A stretch of 64,000 nucleotides of DNA from Pseudoalteromonas denitrificans DSM 6059 (GCF_900112265.1 NZ_FOLO01000013.1:43776-107775); one strand, 5' to 3'. Positions 54,901 to 63,724 are shown, counted from the first letter of the stretch. Numbers and translations are program-made. Notes: generated by a model from the sequence alone, not told the origin.

Positions 54901-57900
54901 CGGATTCAAATAATACTAATGAAGATGAAATAATCATTATTGATGTTTTAGGCAATGATACTGATGGTGATAATGATACGTTAATTGTAACATCTGCGAG
55001 AGCAATAAATGGAAGCGTTGCAATTCAGGGAAATCAAAGCTTATCTTATACCCCAAATGAAAATTTTAATGGTTCAGATACAATAGATTACAGTATCAGT
55101 GATAGTAATGGTGGAACCGCATCATCAAGAGTGAATCTAACTATTTCTCCTGTAAATGATGCTCCAGTAGCGGTAAATGATATAAGTTCAATAAATGAAG
55201 ATACCTCAGTCATAATCTCAGTTTTAAACAATGATTCAGATATAGATGGCGATGCGCTCATAATCACATCTGCAAGTGCATCAAATGGTGGTGTTGTGAT
55301 CTTGGGTAGTCAAAGTTTAAATTATACCCCAAATGAAAACTTTAATGGTTCAGATACAATAAATTATAGTATTAGTGATGGTAATTTAGCGGCATCTGCA
55401 AATGTTGTAGTGACTGTTATCGCTGTAAATAGTGTTCCTATAGCAGTTGCAGATAAAGGTTTTACCGATGAAGATATCTCAGTAAGCATTTCAGTATTAA
55501 GTAATGACAGTGACTCTGATGGTGATACATTATCTGTTACATCTGCAAGTGCTTCAAATGGCGTTGCTACCATTCAAAGCGACCAAAGTATTAATTATAC
55601 ACCAAATGAAAATTATAATGGTTCTGATACGATTAATTACAGTATTAGTGATGGCAATGGGGGAACAGCATCTTCTATCGTGACTGTAACTATATCATCA
55701 GTAAATGATGATCCAATTGCAGTTAATGATTTAGCTACTACCGATGAAGATTCTCCAGTTAGTATTTCAGTTTTAGCCAATGATACAGATGTTGATAAAG
55801 ATACCTTGCTCGTTACTTCTGTAAGTGCAATAAATGGTACGGTTGTAGTGCAAAGCGATCAAAGTATTAGTTATACGCCAAATGAGAATTATAATGGTTC
55901 AGATACGATTAATTATAGTATTAGCGATGGTAAAGGCCGTACAGATTCAGCTTTGGTAAATGTAATTATTAATGCTGTAAATGATTTACCGATTGCTGTA
56001 CCAGATAGCTTTAGTTTAAATGAAGATTCAACTGTAAGCATTTTCGTTTTAGCAAATGATACTGATATAGATAATGATACATTAATAATTAATTCTGCTA
56101 TTGCATTAAATGGTGTTGTTTCTTTTGCTGGTGGGACAAGTATTTCGTATACCCCAAATTTAAATTTTAATGGTTCAGATACAATTGATTACAGTATTAG
56201 TGATGGCAATGCTGGAAGCGCATCATCAAGTGTGAGTATTACAATTTCTCCAGTAAATGATGCGCCAATTTTAAGTGATATAACGCTAACTGTTGCTGAA
56301 AATACACCTAATGGAACTGCACTCACGACTTTAGCTGCAACAGACGCAGATTTAAGTGATTCGCATTCGTATAGCATTTTAATAAATAGTGGTGGTATTT
56401 TTGCGATAAATAGCAGTACGGGAGAGTTAAGTATTGCAGATAACCGTAGTCTTAATTTTGAATCTGGGGTCTCGCATACATTAACGATTCAAGTAGCAGA
56501 TAGTGGTTTGTTAACTGATACAGCAACTGTTTCTGTCATAGTGACCGATGTAGCTGAGAATGTAACGCCAACAATTGATACTAGCTTTGGCTCTTCGGGC
56601 ACAGCCAGTTCAAATTCATTCACCAGTATGCGTTTTGATAAACCAAATGATCTTGCAATTGATGCTTCGGGAAAATTACTTGTGGTAGGTCGAAATGACG
56701 CTAGTGGCAATAGTGCCGACATTTCCATTATACGCTTTAACACTGATGGCACAATAGACCGTAGTTTTGGTACTCAAGGTGTTGTTAATACAGATCTTGG
56801 TTTGTTTGAAGAAGCAATCGCAATTGATATTGATGCATCTGGAAAAATAGTCGTTGTAGGTACGCAAGATAATAGCGCAACCAAAGAAATTTTTGTAGCG
56901 CGTTATACATCTTCAGGAATACTTGATACTAGCTTTAATAGTACGGGTTATAGAGTGACAAGTTTTGGTGCAACAAATACTGCTGCTGATGCACAAGTTC
57001 ATTCAAATGGCAGTATTATAGTGGCTTCAAGTCTTGGTTCTGGTGGTTTCAGAATTGTAAAGTTTGCAGGCGATGGTAGTTCTCACGCTACTGCTGATGC
57101 AAGTTTTTTTGCTGGCGCTGATATTGCCTCTACTTTATTTATTCAAAGCGATGGGAAAGTTGTTGTTGCAGGCACCATTGTAAACAGTACTAAAGATTTT
57201 GCTGTAGCCAGATTTGATGTGTCTTCAGATCCAGCAGTAGATACTAGCTATGGTGCAAGTGGTATTGCAAGTTTTGACTTTACTGGTGCAGTAGATGATA
57301 TTGTTTATTCTGGGCTTATTAATAGTAGTAATGAAATAACCTTAGTGGGTTCAACAAAACCCAATCCAAATGAAGATATGGCAGCACTAACAATAGACTC
57401 TACAGGTTCCTTAATAACAGCATTTGGCTCAAGTGGTTTTTTAGTGGTCGATATTGATGGTGATGCAGGTGCTGGTACGAACAAGTCAATTGCAAGAGAT
57501 ATCGTTGAAGATGGGTCCGGGAACTTGTTATTTGCGATAGATAAAGGAACTAGCAATATAGATAATGTTTTATATAAAACAGATATAAATGGTGTGGTTG
57601 ATTCTACTTATGGCAGTTCTGGAATCGTTAATTTTGATAATAACGCTAGCCCTAATATTATTGGTTCAATGGTAAAAGACAGTGCAAATAACATTATTTT
57701 ATTAACAACAACTACGTTAACATCAAGCAGTGAGCCTGATTTACTCATTGTAAGATTTTCTACCGCTGGAGCATTAGACTCATCATTTAATACAAAAGGT
57801 TATAATATATTTGATCCCACATTTAGTAATGATGCTCTATCGAAAGTTATCGAATTAACTGTAGCGCCCCACACAGGTAAATTTATTGCGATTGGCAGCT

Positions 57901-58997
57901 CTGAGATAAATAAAAGGCTGATTGTTGCTAGGTATAATAGTAACGGATTACTAGATGAAACATTTGGTAGTAATGGATATTTTATAAAACAAGATGCAGT
58001 AAATTCATTTACTGGTAAAGATATTGTTGAGCTATCAGATGGAAGATTAGCTGCTGTTGGTGGTGTTGCAGGTTCTGGTTTTGTCACTATGTTAACCACT
58101 TCAGGCACTCCAGATAATTCCTTTGGCAGCTCTGGTGAATATAAAACAGCAAGTTTAGGGTTAACATTTAATGCAATTAAACTTAATGCAAGCAAACTAG
58201 TGATAGGAGGCACTAGCAACAATTCAGGAACAGAAGATATTTATTTAACCCGAATGGATTTATCTGGAAGCTTAGATAATAGCTTTGGCTCTAATGGTGT
58301 CGCTACTTTTGATCTTATCGTAGGGCAAAACCCCGCAGAAGAAGAGACCGTTGAAGATATTGCTGTTTTGACCGATGGTTCAATTATTATTGTAGGTGTT
58401 AAACATTATTCTGAAGGTAATCCAACAGGTTTAATTGTTAAAGTGACAGCTTCAGGTGTATTAGATACTTCTGGGTTTGTTGTTGGAACTGGATATTTAT
58501 TGTTAGATTTAGATCCTCAAAACTTTAGTAATGTAGATATGTTATATGAAGTTAAAATTGACTCAAATGGAAAAATTATTGCTGTGGGTTCAACCACACA
58601 AGGTCAAACCTCAATTGTAGTCATTCAGCTAAATAGCAATGGCAGTGTTGATACAAATTTTGATCTTGATGGCATTGTATCTCATAACTATGGCTCAGGT
58701 AATGGCGCTGCTTTATCACTTGTATTAGATACTACAAATAAAATTTTTATTACTGGTTACAATAATAATGGCACTAATGAAGATGTTTTTATCGCGAAAA
58801 TTACTCAGACAGGGGTTAAAGATACTTCTTTTAATGGGGCCAATGGTGGCATTTTATTTGACTATAACTCAAATGAAAGAGCCTTTTCAATTTTGATTAG
58901 TTCAGATGGTAGCTTAGTGATTGGAGGAGGGGATAACTTAAGTAGTTATCCGAATAGTTTCTTTTATATACAAAAAATAAAGCTGTTGGAACCTTAG
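51987..58997 (+). CDS. Giant repeat lipoprotein (tandem-95, cadherin and delta-60 repeats)
   Basis: The ATG at 51987, preceded by GGGGGGAG, gives 2336 residues starting with a lipoprotein signal, VLLLISCGDSS. The order is: a Pro-rich spacer; an FN3-like region (about 150-275); twelve tandem-95/cadherin-like Ig domains of 90-100 residues (about 280-1427) with D-rich calcium-type motifs such as LANDTDxDxDTL and NGSDTINYSISD; one cadherin domain (about 1427-1530, ITLTVAENTPNGT, DADLSD); and about 13 delta-60 repeats (to the end) with LDxSFGSxG and DGKVVVAG cores. No C-terminal type I secretion signal or GG-RTX block is seen, so surface delivery would need a lipoprotein route, possibly the Slam-like protein of the same operon. 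A role as adhesin is inference. Confidence 0.88.
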   Translation: MNNPFFKSILWVFTVLLLISCGDSSNKTSSVAIPDPDVIQPPIIKPETHKVVPFDYQQRSNNQIHSSSKVQTSTFTNASGAFRLPISNQELKGNLTASIDVEDPDGLNAIYIGFPEYPNAYILCEANCGSVFHKTLTAINPLDFGVKSGPVRLELWVDDSKDNRVLINSIDFNWHSNSIVGINAQRSSRNIDFSWEPIGSYLRYNVYIASVAGVTHKNYASLTDGQAFLALKEPKLSFTGHNDSKVFFTAVTGVDGSGESAFGDIIKVSVLNGAVDLAPVAENDFFTIDEDTILTSNLLENDTDAEDGVPKINVLPITSTNNGVLIINSDGSFSYEPAADFSGRDIFTYQVADELGQTDTALVVISVIATNDEPESSYNNFNSTNASKFQSKNNFIAQKSRVVLTVEAPGLLINDLDIDSTHLSIVTTPLVAPTQGSLILNVDGSFTYTSAEGASGFDSFTYQVTDDQGGIAQSQVQIAINGESFPPIAANDRYEIEQEQTLEVNTSNSILSNDVDFDSNDVLTISENLIRGTTHGVLNLSPDGTFSYFPNPGYYGVDSFIYEVTDLQGNKAQAGAIITVTRKNNAPTALPDSYTLDEDIVLSVDANSGVLANDSDLDLDVLIVDTNVLLAPAQGELNMSSDGSFIYTPKLNFFGTDTFQYRVVDELNLSSIETVAIEINSINDLPVANDDNAQTFTNTAVNIDVLANDTDAENETLTVISAVTDNGNILVGTNSILTYTPQVDFEGDIEIIYTVEDLSGGSSQGKVFVSINNRNSAPVALDDNFSINEDELLIIGVSGLLSNDSDENGDMLTVNTTPFVNVTQGTLTLSSDGSFLYQANENFFGTDTFEYQISDGEGGGAVAKVHLTINSINDNPIANDDVSTTAEETLINIDVLGNDSDIENSTLTVLAASAQNGTVSIENNNTINYLPTLDFVGTDIVTYQITDDEQGVDSAIVTITVLNINDSPVANPDSNNTNEDEIIIIDVLGNDTDGDNDTLIVTSARAINGSVAIQGNQSLSYTPNENFNGSDTIDYSISDSNGGTASSRVNLTISPVNDAPVAVNDISSINEDTSVIISVLNNDSDIDGDALIITSASASNGGVVILGSQSLNYTPNENFNGSDTINYSISDGNLAASANVVVTVIAVNSVPIAVADKGFTDEDISVSISVLSNDSDSDGDTLSVTSASASNGVATIQSDQSINYTPNENYNGSDTINYSISDGNGGTASSIVTVTISSVNDDPIAVNDLATTDEDSPVSISVLANDTDVDKDTLLVTSVSAINGTVVVQSDQSISYTPNENYNGSDTINYSISDGKGRTDSALVNVIINAVNDLPIAVPDSFSLNEDSTVSIFVLANDTDIDNDTLIINSAIALNGVVSFAGGTSISYTPNLNFNGSDTIDYSISDGNAGSASSSVSITISPVNDAPILSDITLTVAENTPNGTALTTLAATDADLSDSHSYSILINSGGIFAINSSTGELSIADNRSLNFESGVSHTLTIQVADSGLLTDTATVSVIVTDVAENVTPTIDTSFGSSGTASSNSFTSMRFDKPNDLAIDASGKLLVVGRNDASGNSADISIIRFNTDGTIDRSFGTQGVVNTDLGLFEEAIAIDIDASGKIVVVGTQDNSATKEIFVARYTSSGILDTSFNSTGYRVTSFGATNTAADAQVHSNGSIIVASSLGSGGFRIVKFAGDGSSHATADASFFAGADIASTLFIQSDGKVVVAGTIVNSTKDFAVARFDVSSDPAVDTSYGASGIASFDFTGAVDDIVYSGLINSSNEITLVGSTKPNPNEDMAALTIDSTGSLITAFGSSGFLVVDIDGDAGAGTNKSIARDIVEDGSGNLLFAIDKGTSNIDNVLYKTDINGVVDSTYGSSGIVNFDNNASPNIIGSMVKDSANNIILLTTTTLTSSSEPDLLIVRFSTAGALDSSFNTKGYNIFDPTFSNDALSKVIELTVAPHTGKFIAIGSSEINKRLIVARYNSNGLLDETFGSNGYFIKQDAVNSFTGKDIVELSDGRLAAVGGVAGSGFVTMLTTSGTPDNSFGSSGEYKTASLGLTFNAIKLNASKLVIGGTSNNSGTEDIYLTRMDLSGSLDNSFGSNGVATFDLIVGQNPAEEETVEDIAVLTDGSIIIVGVKHYSEGNPTGLIVKVTASGVLDTSGFVVGTGYLLLDLDPQNFSNVDMLYEVKIDSNGKIIAVGSTTQGQTSIVVIQLNSNGSVDTNFDLDGIVSHNYGSGNGAALSLVLDTTNKIFITGYNNNGTNEDVFIAKITQTGVKDTSFNGANGGILFDYNSNERAFSILISSDGSLVIGGGDNLSSYPNSFFYIQKIKLLEP
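54890..56265 (+). repeat. Five near-identical ~276-bp tandem units in the giant lipoprotein gene
   Basis: The last five tandem-95 domains are much more alike at DNA level than the first seven. Each contains TATACCCCAAATGAAAA or a close variant followed by TGGTTCAGATAC, about 276 bases apart. This points to recent duplication or gene conversion in this block. Confidence 0.8.
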
Positions 58998-58998
58998 A

Positions 58999-61221
58999 TT
59001 GCCTTGGGTTTATAGTAATTTAAAAAAGCATAAAACTGCTGTTATGAGTGGTTTTACTGTTACCTTCTTAATGATGCTATTGCAATACTTTGTAGCTGAA
59101 AACTCAGCAATTTTACAACGTATCAATGGCTTAATTTATGATATTCGGCTTAATTCAACCCTTGAAGTAAGAAATACTGATATCAATATTATTATTTTAG
59201 ATATAGATGAAAAAAGCTTAGAGCAAGAAGGGCGGTACCCATGGAGTCGGGTTAAAATTGCAAAAATTATCAATAAACTTGCTGAAGCTGGTGCGGTTGT
59301 TGTAGCGTTTGATGTCATGTTTTCTGAGCCTGAAAGAAACTATATTAATTCAGTTATTAATCTATTAGATGATCAACCTGATACTCAAAATTTAATTGAG
59401 CAAATATCGCCTTTTATGTCAAAAGCCGATGCTGATGCGATTATGGCGCAAAGTTTAAGTGCAACAGATGTTGTTTTAGGTATGGCTTTTCAGGGAGATC
59501 CTAAAGTTAAAGTGGGTACTTTACCCCCAAGTGTTGTTACTTTTGATACACCGGATATGAGTACTTTACATAGTCATGAGTTTTTTGGTTATACGAATAA
59601 TATACCCATTCTACAAAATAACGCACCGGGAATTGGTTTTATTAATTCAACTCCAGACCCTGATAATTTCATAAGAACAACTTCTTTAATAGCACGCTAT
59701 GGAAATACTTTCTATCCATCATTGGCATTAGAAGCTGCCAAGCTTTATACACTTGCTGATGATATAAAAGTAATAACGGCAAACTTAAAAACTTCTCGCA
59801 GTATCGTGGGCATTAAGCTTGGCCGAAAAGTGATCCCTACAGATGAATATGGACGTGTTTTAATTCCTTTTAAAGGTGGGGCAAAAAGCTATCCCTATAT
59901 ATCGGCAACAGATTTATTGAACGACCAAGTTGATTCAAATATTTTTAATAGTGCAATTGTTTTTGTTGGGACTTCTGCAATAGGGCATTCTGATTTAAGA
60001 GCCACGCCTGTAGGTGTTCAATACCCAGGTGTTGAGATACACGCAAATGTAATTGATGGTTTACTTCATCCTGAATTTATTCCAAGCGTGCCTGATTGGT
60101 GGGAAGCTGCAATATTCATGATGTTGTTAATAATTGGGGGAAGCTTATCTTTATTGTTTCCTTTTTTGGGCCCGAGAAGCATTGCTTTTTTTGGAGTCTG
60201 TGTTTTTGCTAGTCTTATTTTATTTGATTTATACCTTTGGGCAGTGCAAAAAATAAGCTTACCCTTGGCAACAAGTTTATTTTTAAGCATTGCTTTAAGC
60301 GTTATTAATATTGGTATAGGCTATTTTAAAGAGTCAGGTAAGCGTAAACAAATAAAAAGTATATTCGACCAATATGTGCCACCAGCGCATATTGATAAAA
60401 TGCTTGATGATCCTAATGCTATTAACCTATCTGGACAACGTAAAGAAATGACAGTGCTGTTTTCAGATATTCGCAGTTTTACAACAATTTCAGAAAATTT
60501 AACCGCTAATGAATTAGGAAGTTTATTAAATCGCTATTTTTCACCTATTACCAAGTCGATATTTGAACATAAGGGAACAATAGATAAATATGTTGGTGAC
60601 ATGGTTATGGCTTTTTGGAACGCCCCACTTAATGATGAGAACCATGTACAAAATGCAATAAATTGTGCATTTCAAATGCTGGATATCACAAAAGACCTTG
60701 GTGATATTTTTGCAAAAGAAGGACTACCAGAAATAAAAGTTGGAATAGGTATCAATACAGGTGAAATGAATGTGGGGGATATGGGGTCAACATATCGGCG
60801 CGCTTATACTGTACTAGGAGATGCGGTTAACTTAGGTTCAAGGTTGGAAAGTTTAACTAAGTTTTATGGTGTGGAATTATTAGTGGGTGAAACATGTGTG
60901 GATTTGTGCCCTAAAATGAAATTTCGACAGATAGATAAAGTCAGAGTGAAAGGAAAAAACAAAGCTGTTAGTATTTTTGAACCGATACCTGAATTTCTTG
61001 CAGACAGTGAAGGTGTTAAAAATGAATTAAAACAATATCAGGCCGCGTATGATACTTATCTTGCACAAAATTGGGAACAGGCTTTGAAGTTGTTTTTAAA
61101 ATTACATGAAAAAAATAAACAGAGAAAGTTATATTCTATATATTTACAAAGGATAAAAGAATTAAAAAACATGCCTATTTCAAATGATTGGGATGGTTCA
61201 TTTACGCATCAAAATAAATAA
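58999..61221 (+). CDS. CHASE2-domain class III adenylate cyclase
   Basis: The 740-residue protein has an N-terminal membrane span, a periplasmic CHASE2 domain (about 40-345; IIILDIDEKSLEQEGRYPWSR, AFDVMFSEPE), three spans (about 358-442) and a cyclase domain (about 475-665). The metal-binding Asp are in LFSDIRSF and VGDMVMAFW. The base-selecting positions are Lys in IDKYVGD and Thr in YTVLGDAVN, which fit ATP rather than GTP. The TTG start lies 1 base after the stop of the giant lipoprotein gene, with GGA 8 bases upstream, so the genes are coupled; starting at the ATG at 59044 would remove the NLKKHK anchor. It likely turns an envelope signal into cAMP. Confidence 0.9.
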   Translation: MPWVYSNLKKHKTAVMSGFTVTFLMMLLQYFVAENSAILQRINGLIYDIRLNSTLEVRNTDINIIILDIDEKSLEQEGRYPWSRVKIAKIINKLAEAGAVVVAFDVMFSEPERNYINSVINLLDDQPDTQNLIEQISPFMSKADADAIMAQSLSATDVVLGMAFQGDPKVKVGTLPPSVVTFDTPDMSTLHSHEFFGYTNNIPILQNNAPGIGFINSTPDPDNFIRTTSLIARYGNTFYPSLALEAAKLYTLADDIKVITANLKTSRSIVGIKLGRKVIPTDEYGRVLIPFKGGAKSYPYISATDLLNDQVDSNIFNSAIVFVGTSAIGHSDLRATPVGVQYPGVEIHANVIDGLLHPEFIPSVPDWWEAAIFMMLLIIGGSLSLLFPFLGPRSIAFFGVCVFASLILFDLYLWAVQKISLPLATSLFLSIALSVINIGIGYFKESGKRKQIKSIFDQYVPPAHIDKMLDDPNAINLSGQRKEMTVLFSDIRSFTTISENLTANELGSLLNRYFSPITKSIFEHKGTIDKYVGDMVMAFWNAPLNDENHVQNAINCAFQMLDITKDLGDIFAKEGLPEIKVGIGINTGEMNVGDMGSTYRRAYTVLGDAVNLGSRLESLTKFYGVELLVGETCVDLCPKMKFRQIDKVRVKGKNKAVSIFEPIPEFLADSEGVKNELKQYQAAYDTYLAQNWEQALKLFLKLHEKNKQRKLYSIYLQRIKELKNMPISNDWDGSFTHQNK

Positions 61222-61528
61222 TAAAATAGTATGTTTGGGGGTTGACGCAAGCATTAGTATTGGCGCAGAATGCGAGTTCACTTATTTAAATGTAAAGTTT
61301 ACATCACACAAAATGCTGCAAAAACGACTTACCATAAATGTAAATCTAAACTGTCATAATTGGCTATTAATGCTCAATTATAAATGGCAGAGCTGCCCTG
61401 TGGTGTAAAGTAATCTAAATTTATCTTTTAAAGCCGCAGAAAATAATTTTGCGGCTTTTGTCTTTCTAAACACTTTCAATTGCTGCAATTTTTATTTCTA
61501 CGATATTTCAAATATATAGGAGAATAAA
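61222..61528. other. 307-base intergenic stretch with terminator
   Basis: Apart from the terminator at 61430-61460 and the promoter region of the following transporter gene, I see nothing. A 74-codon frame that starts inside the cyclase gene (61184) has no ribosome binding site or recognisable product. Confidence 0.5.
61430..61460 (+). terminator. Rho-independent terminator of the cyclase operon
   Basis: AAAGCCGCA (61430-61438) and TGCGGCTTT (61450-61458) form a perfect 9-bp stem with an 11-base loop and a T run. It lies about 210 bases after the cyclase stop codon. Confidence 0.85.
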
Positions 61529-62425
61529 ATGAACGTATCTGTAGCATATTTGGCTGTTGTTTTGATTTGGTCAACGACTCCGCTAGGTATCGTATGGAGT
61601 AGTGAGTCAGTTAGTCCTACTTTAGCTGTGCTGTCTCGTATGCTAATAGCGACAGTTTTTGGTGGTTTTATGATTCGAGTATTTAAGATTAAATTTCCAA
61701 TAAATAGACTTGCTATAAAGTTATACTGTTATTCTGGTTTAGGTATTTTTGGAGGAATGACATTTAGCTATATGGCTGCACCTCATATTTCATCTGGCAT
61801 GATGTCACTTATATTTGGTTTAGCACCTGTTTTAGCTGGATTATTAGCACAGAAAATTCTTAATGAACCTAAGTTTGGGTTAATTCGTAAATTAGCGATG
61901 ATACTGTCTTTTGTTGGTCTAGGGATTGTGTGTTCGGATAACTTAGCACTAGATGGACAGAGTACTTTAGGAGTGTTTTTCATTTTAATTGCAGTTTTTT
62001 TCTTTAGTTTAAGCTCTGTGCTGGTTAAAAGTGTTGATATAAAAATACATGCCATTTCTACCACTGTAGGGGCTTTATTAATATCTCTGCCATTATTTAT
62101 TTTAATATGGCTGATTATGGATGGGACCTTGCCTGTTCATACTTGGGGAAAACGCTCTATATGGGCTATTGTATATTTAGGTATTTTTGGTTCATTAATT
62201 GGATTTATCGCATATTATTTTATTTTACAAAAGTTAAATACAAGTACTGTTGCACTGATCACTATGATGACACCTGCAATTGCATTGAGCTTAGGTGCTT
62301 ATTTGAACAATGAAGCAATTAGCTTAAATTTAGTTATAGGCGCTTTATTCGTAATTATGGGATTAATGCTTTATAACTGGGGTGATAAGCTGGTTTTCCT
62401 AAAAAGAAAAGGTTTGCAAGTATAA
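61529..62425 (+). CDS. DMT-superfamily (EamA) transporter
   Basis: The 298-residue inner-membrane protein has about ten spans in two EamA halves: VVLIWSTTPLGIVWSSESVSPTLAVLSRML at the start and LGIFGSLIGFIAYYFILQKLNTSTVALITMMTPAIALSLGAYLNNEAISL near the end. The solute is unknown. It is only distantly like the transporter at 46732. AGGAG precedes the ATG. Confidence 0.92.
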   Translation: MNVSVAYLAVVLIWSTTPLGIVWSSESVSPTLAVLSRMLIATVFGGFMIRVFKIKFPINRLAIKLYCYSGLGIFGGMTFSYMAAPHISSGMMSLIFGLAPVLAGLLAQKILNEPKFGLIRKLAMILSFVGLGIVCSDNLALDGQSTLGVFFILIAVFFFSLSSVLVKSVDIKIHAISTTVGALLISLPLFILIWLIMDGTLPVHTWGKRSIWAIVYLGIFGSLIGFIAYYFILQKLNTSTVALITMMTPAIALSLGAYLNNEAISLNLVIGALFVIMGLMLYNWGDKLVFLKRKGLQV

Positions 62426-62461
62426 CGCTTTACTTTTAATGATATAACCGGATTTTAATAA

Positions 62462-62495
62462 GGCTCTGAAGGTGAAGTATTAACTCAACAGAGCC
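62462..62495. terminator. Possible bidirectional terminator between convergent genes
   Basis: GGCTCTG (62462-62468) and CAGAGCC (62489-62495) form a 7-bp GC-rich stem with a 20-base loop, flanked by T/A-rich tracts. It lies between the DMT transporter and the convergent MAPEG gene. Confidence 0.55.
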
Positions 62496-62503
62496 AATTA
62501 AAC

Positions 62504-62890
62504 TTAGGGCAAACTTAGCCAAATCATTGCTAATGGGCAAATAAAACTAATAAACCAAATTAATGATCGCATTGTGCTTTGATTAAAATAATACATGAGA
62601 CAATATCCAATTCGAGCAAGAACATAAATAATGGCGAGTATCTGAATTGTTTGAGAAGTATTTTCAGTCGCTAAAACCACAGCAATTGCGACAGAAAATA
62701 CGATTAAGGATTCAAATGAATTTTGGTGGGCTGCTAAGGTCCTAGCTCCAAAACCTGTTAATCGTGTTTGCTGCTCTCTAGGATGTTTATTGTCATATTT
62801 ACTTTCTTTATTCATAGCAAATGCAAGTGGTAATTTTGCTAAATAAGGAATTAGTGCAGCTATAAATGCACAAATAATGATTGTTTCCAA
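62504..62890 (-). CDS. MAPEG-family membrane protein
   Basis: The 128-residue protein has four membrane spans and the family features RLTGFGARTLAAHQNSFESLIVFSVAIA and YVLARIGYCLMYYFN. MAPEG relatives in animals are glutathione-linked or eicosanoid enzymes; the bacterial members mostly have unknown roles. It is a single gene. Confidence 0.88.
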   Translation of the reverse strand: METIIICAFIAALIPYLAKLPLAFAMNKESKYDNKHPREQQTRLTGFGARTLAAHQNSFESLIVFSVAIAVVLATENTSQTIQILAIIYVLARIGYCLMYYFNQSTMRSLIWFISFICPLAMIWLSLP

Positions 62891-63038
62891 TGTATAACTT
62901 CCTGTAATTAAAATAATGACTGTTTTATAACAGAATTTTTTTAGTTTGTATTAAACATTTTATACTTTTTTGGCTTTGCCAAATTTAATCATAGTGGTAC
63001 TGTATATTTGACAATTTAGTAAAATAATAATAAATCAT

Positions 63039-63665
63039 ATGAAAAATATATTATGTTTTGGCGACTCTAATACTTGGGGTTATACGCCTTTAACAACGGA
63101 ACGCTATCCACTTAATATAAGATGGACGGGTGTTTTACAATCATTATTAGGTGAAGGTTTTTGTATTATTGAGGAAGGGCTTAATGGTCGAACTTGTATC
63201 CATGATGATCCCACTCGTACTGACCGTAATGGTATTAAATTATTACCTTCAATTTTAAAAAGTAACTCTCCACTTGATTTAGTTATTATTATGTTAGGAA
63301 CAAATGATTTAAAAGCCAGTTTGAAGCAAACTGCTTATAGTATTTCTTTAGGTGCAAAACTGGTCTGTGAGAGTATTTTAAATAGTGAGATGTTGGGTTT
63401 GAAAAATACGCAGATACTTCTGATCTCACCGAGTCATGTTGAAATAGTGCCTGAAGAAGATAAAGATGAATTTGCACATGCCTATGATATGTCCCGTAAA
63501 TTAAGTCAATATTATTCAATTATTGCAAAAGAGTTAGATATACATTTTTATAATGCGGCTAAAATTGTTAAAACAAGTAAACTCGATGGCGTACATTGGG
63601 ACGGTGAGCAGCACATTTTTTTTGCTGAACAATTATCTCATAAAATACATGCGATATTGAGTTGA
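63039..63665 (+). CDS. SGNH/GDSL hydrolase, arylesterase-like
   Basis: The 208-residue protein has block I LCFGDSNTWGY with the nucleophilic Ser, the Gly block in EEGLNGRTCIHDDP, block III IIMLGTNDLK and the catalytic Asp-His in DGVHWD. This is the pattern of arylesterase/acetyl-xylan-esterase-type SGNH enzymes. There is no signal peptide, so it is cytoplasmic. The substrate is unknown. It is a single gene, next to the IS remnant. Confidence 0.9.
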   Translation: MKNILCFGDSNTWGYTPLTTERYPLNIRWTGVLQSLLGEGFCIIEEGLNGRTCIHDDPTRTDRNGIKLLPSILKSNSPLDLVIIMLGTNDLKASLKQTAYSISLGAKLVCESILNSEMLGLKNTQILLISPSHVEIVPEEDKDEFAHAYDMSRKLSQYYSIIAKELDIHFYNAAKIVKTSKLDGVHWDGEQHIFFAEQLSHKIHAILS

Positions 63666-63703
63666 TCACTTATTTTGTAAAGAACGTTTTATTCTGATTT
63701 TAC

Positions 63704-63724
63704 CTAGGGGCTGTTGATCTTTCA
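63704..63724. repeat. Likely terminal end of the IS element
   Basis: The sequence GGGGCTGTTGATC begins right after CTA (63704-63706) and runs into the transposase stop codon. It is the expected place for the right-hand inverted repeat of an IS5-type element. The partner end is outside the window, so repeat and target duplication cannot be verified. Confidence 0.5.

Noticed and set aside
54890..56265. Regular repeats as a CRISPR-like array
   Set aside because: The 276-bp period lies in a continuous reading frame and encodes tandem-95 domains; there are no short repeats with unique spacers and no cas genes.
52640..58222. Several 60-140 codon minus-strand frames inside the giant lipoprotein gene
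   Set aside because: They are shadows of a repetitive gene and encode low-complexity Ser/Leu-rich peptides without support.
51987..58997. Giant protein as a type I secreted RTX adhesin
   Set aside because: It has an N-terminal lipoprotein signal, no Gly-rich nonapeptide block at the C terminus, and no LapB/C/D-like genes nearby.
61184..61408. 74-codon plus-strand frame after the cyclase gene
   Set aside because: It starts inside the cyclase gene in another frame, has no ribosome binding site and no recognisable product.
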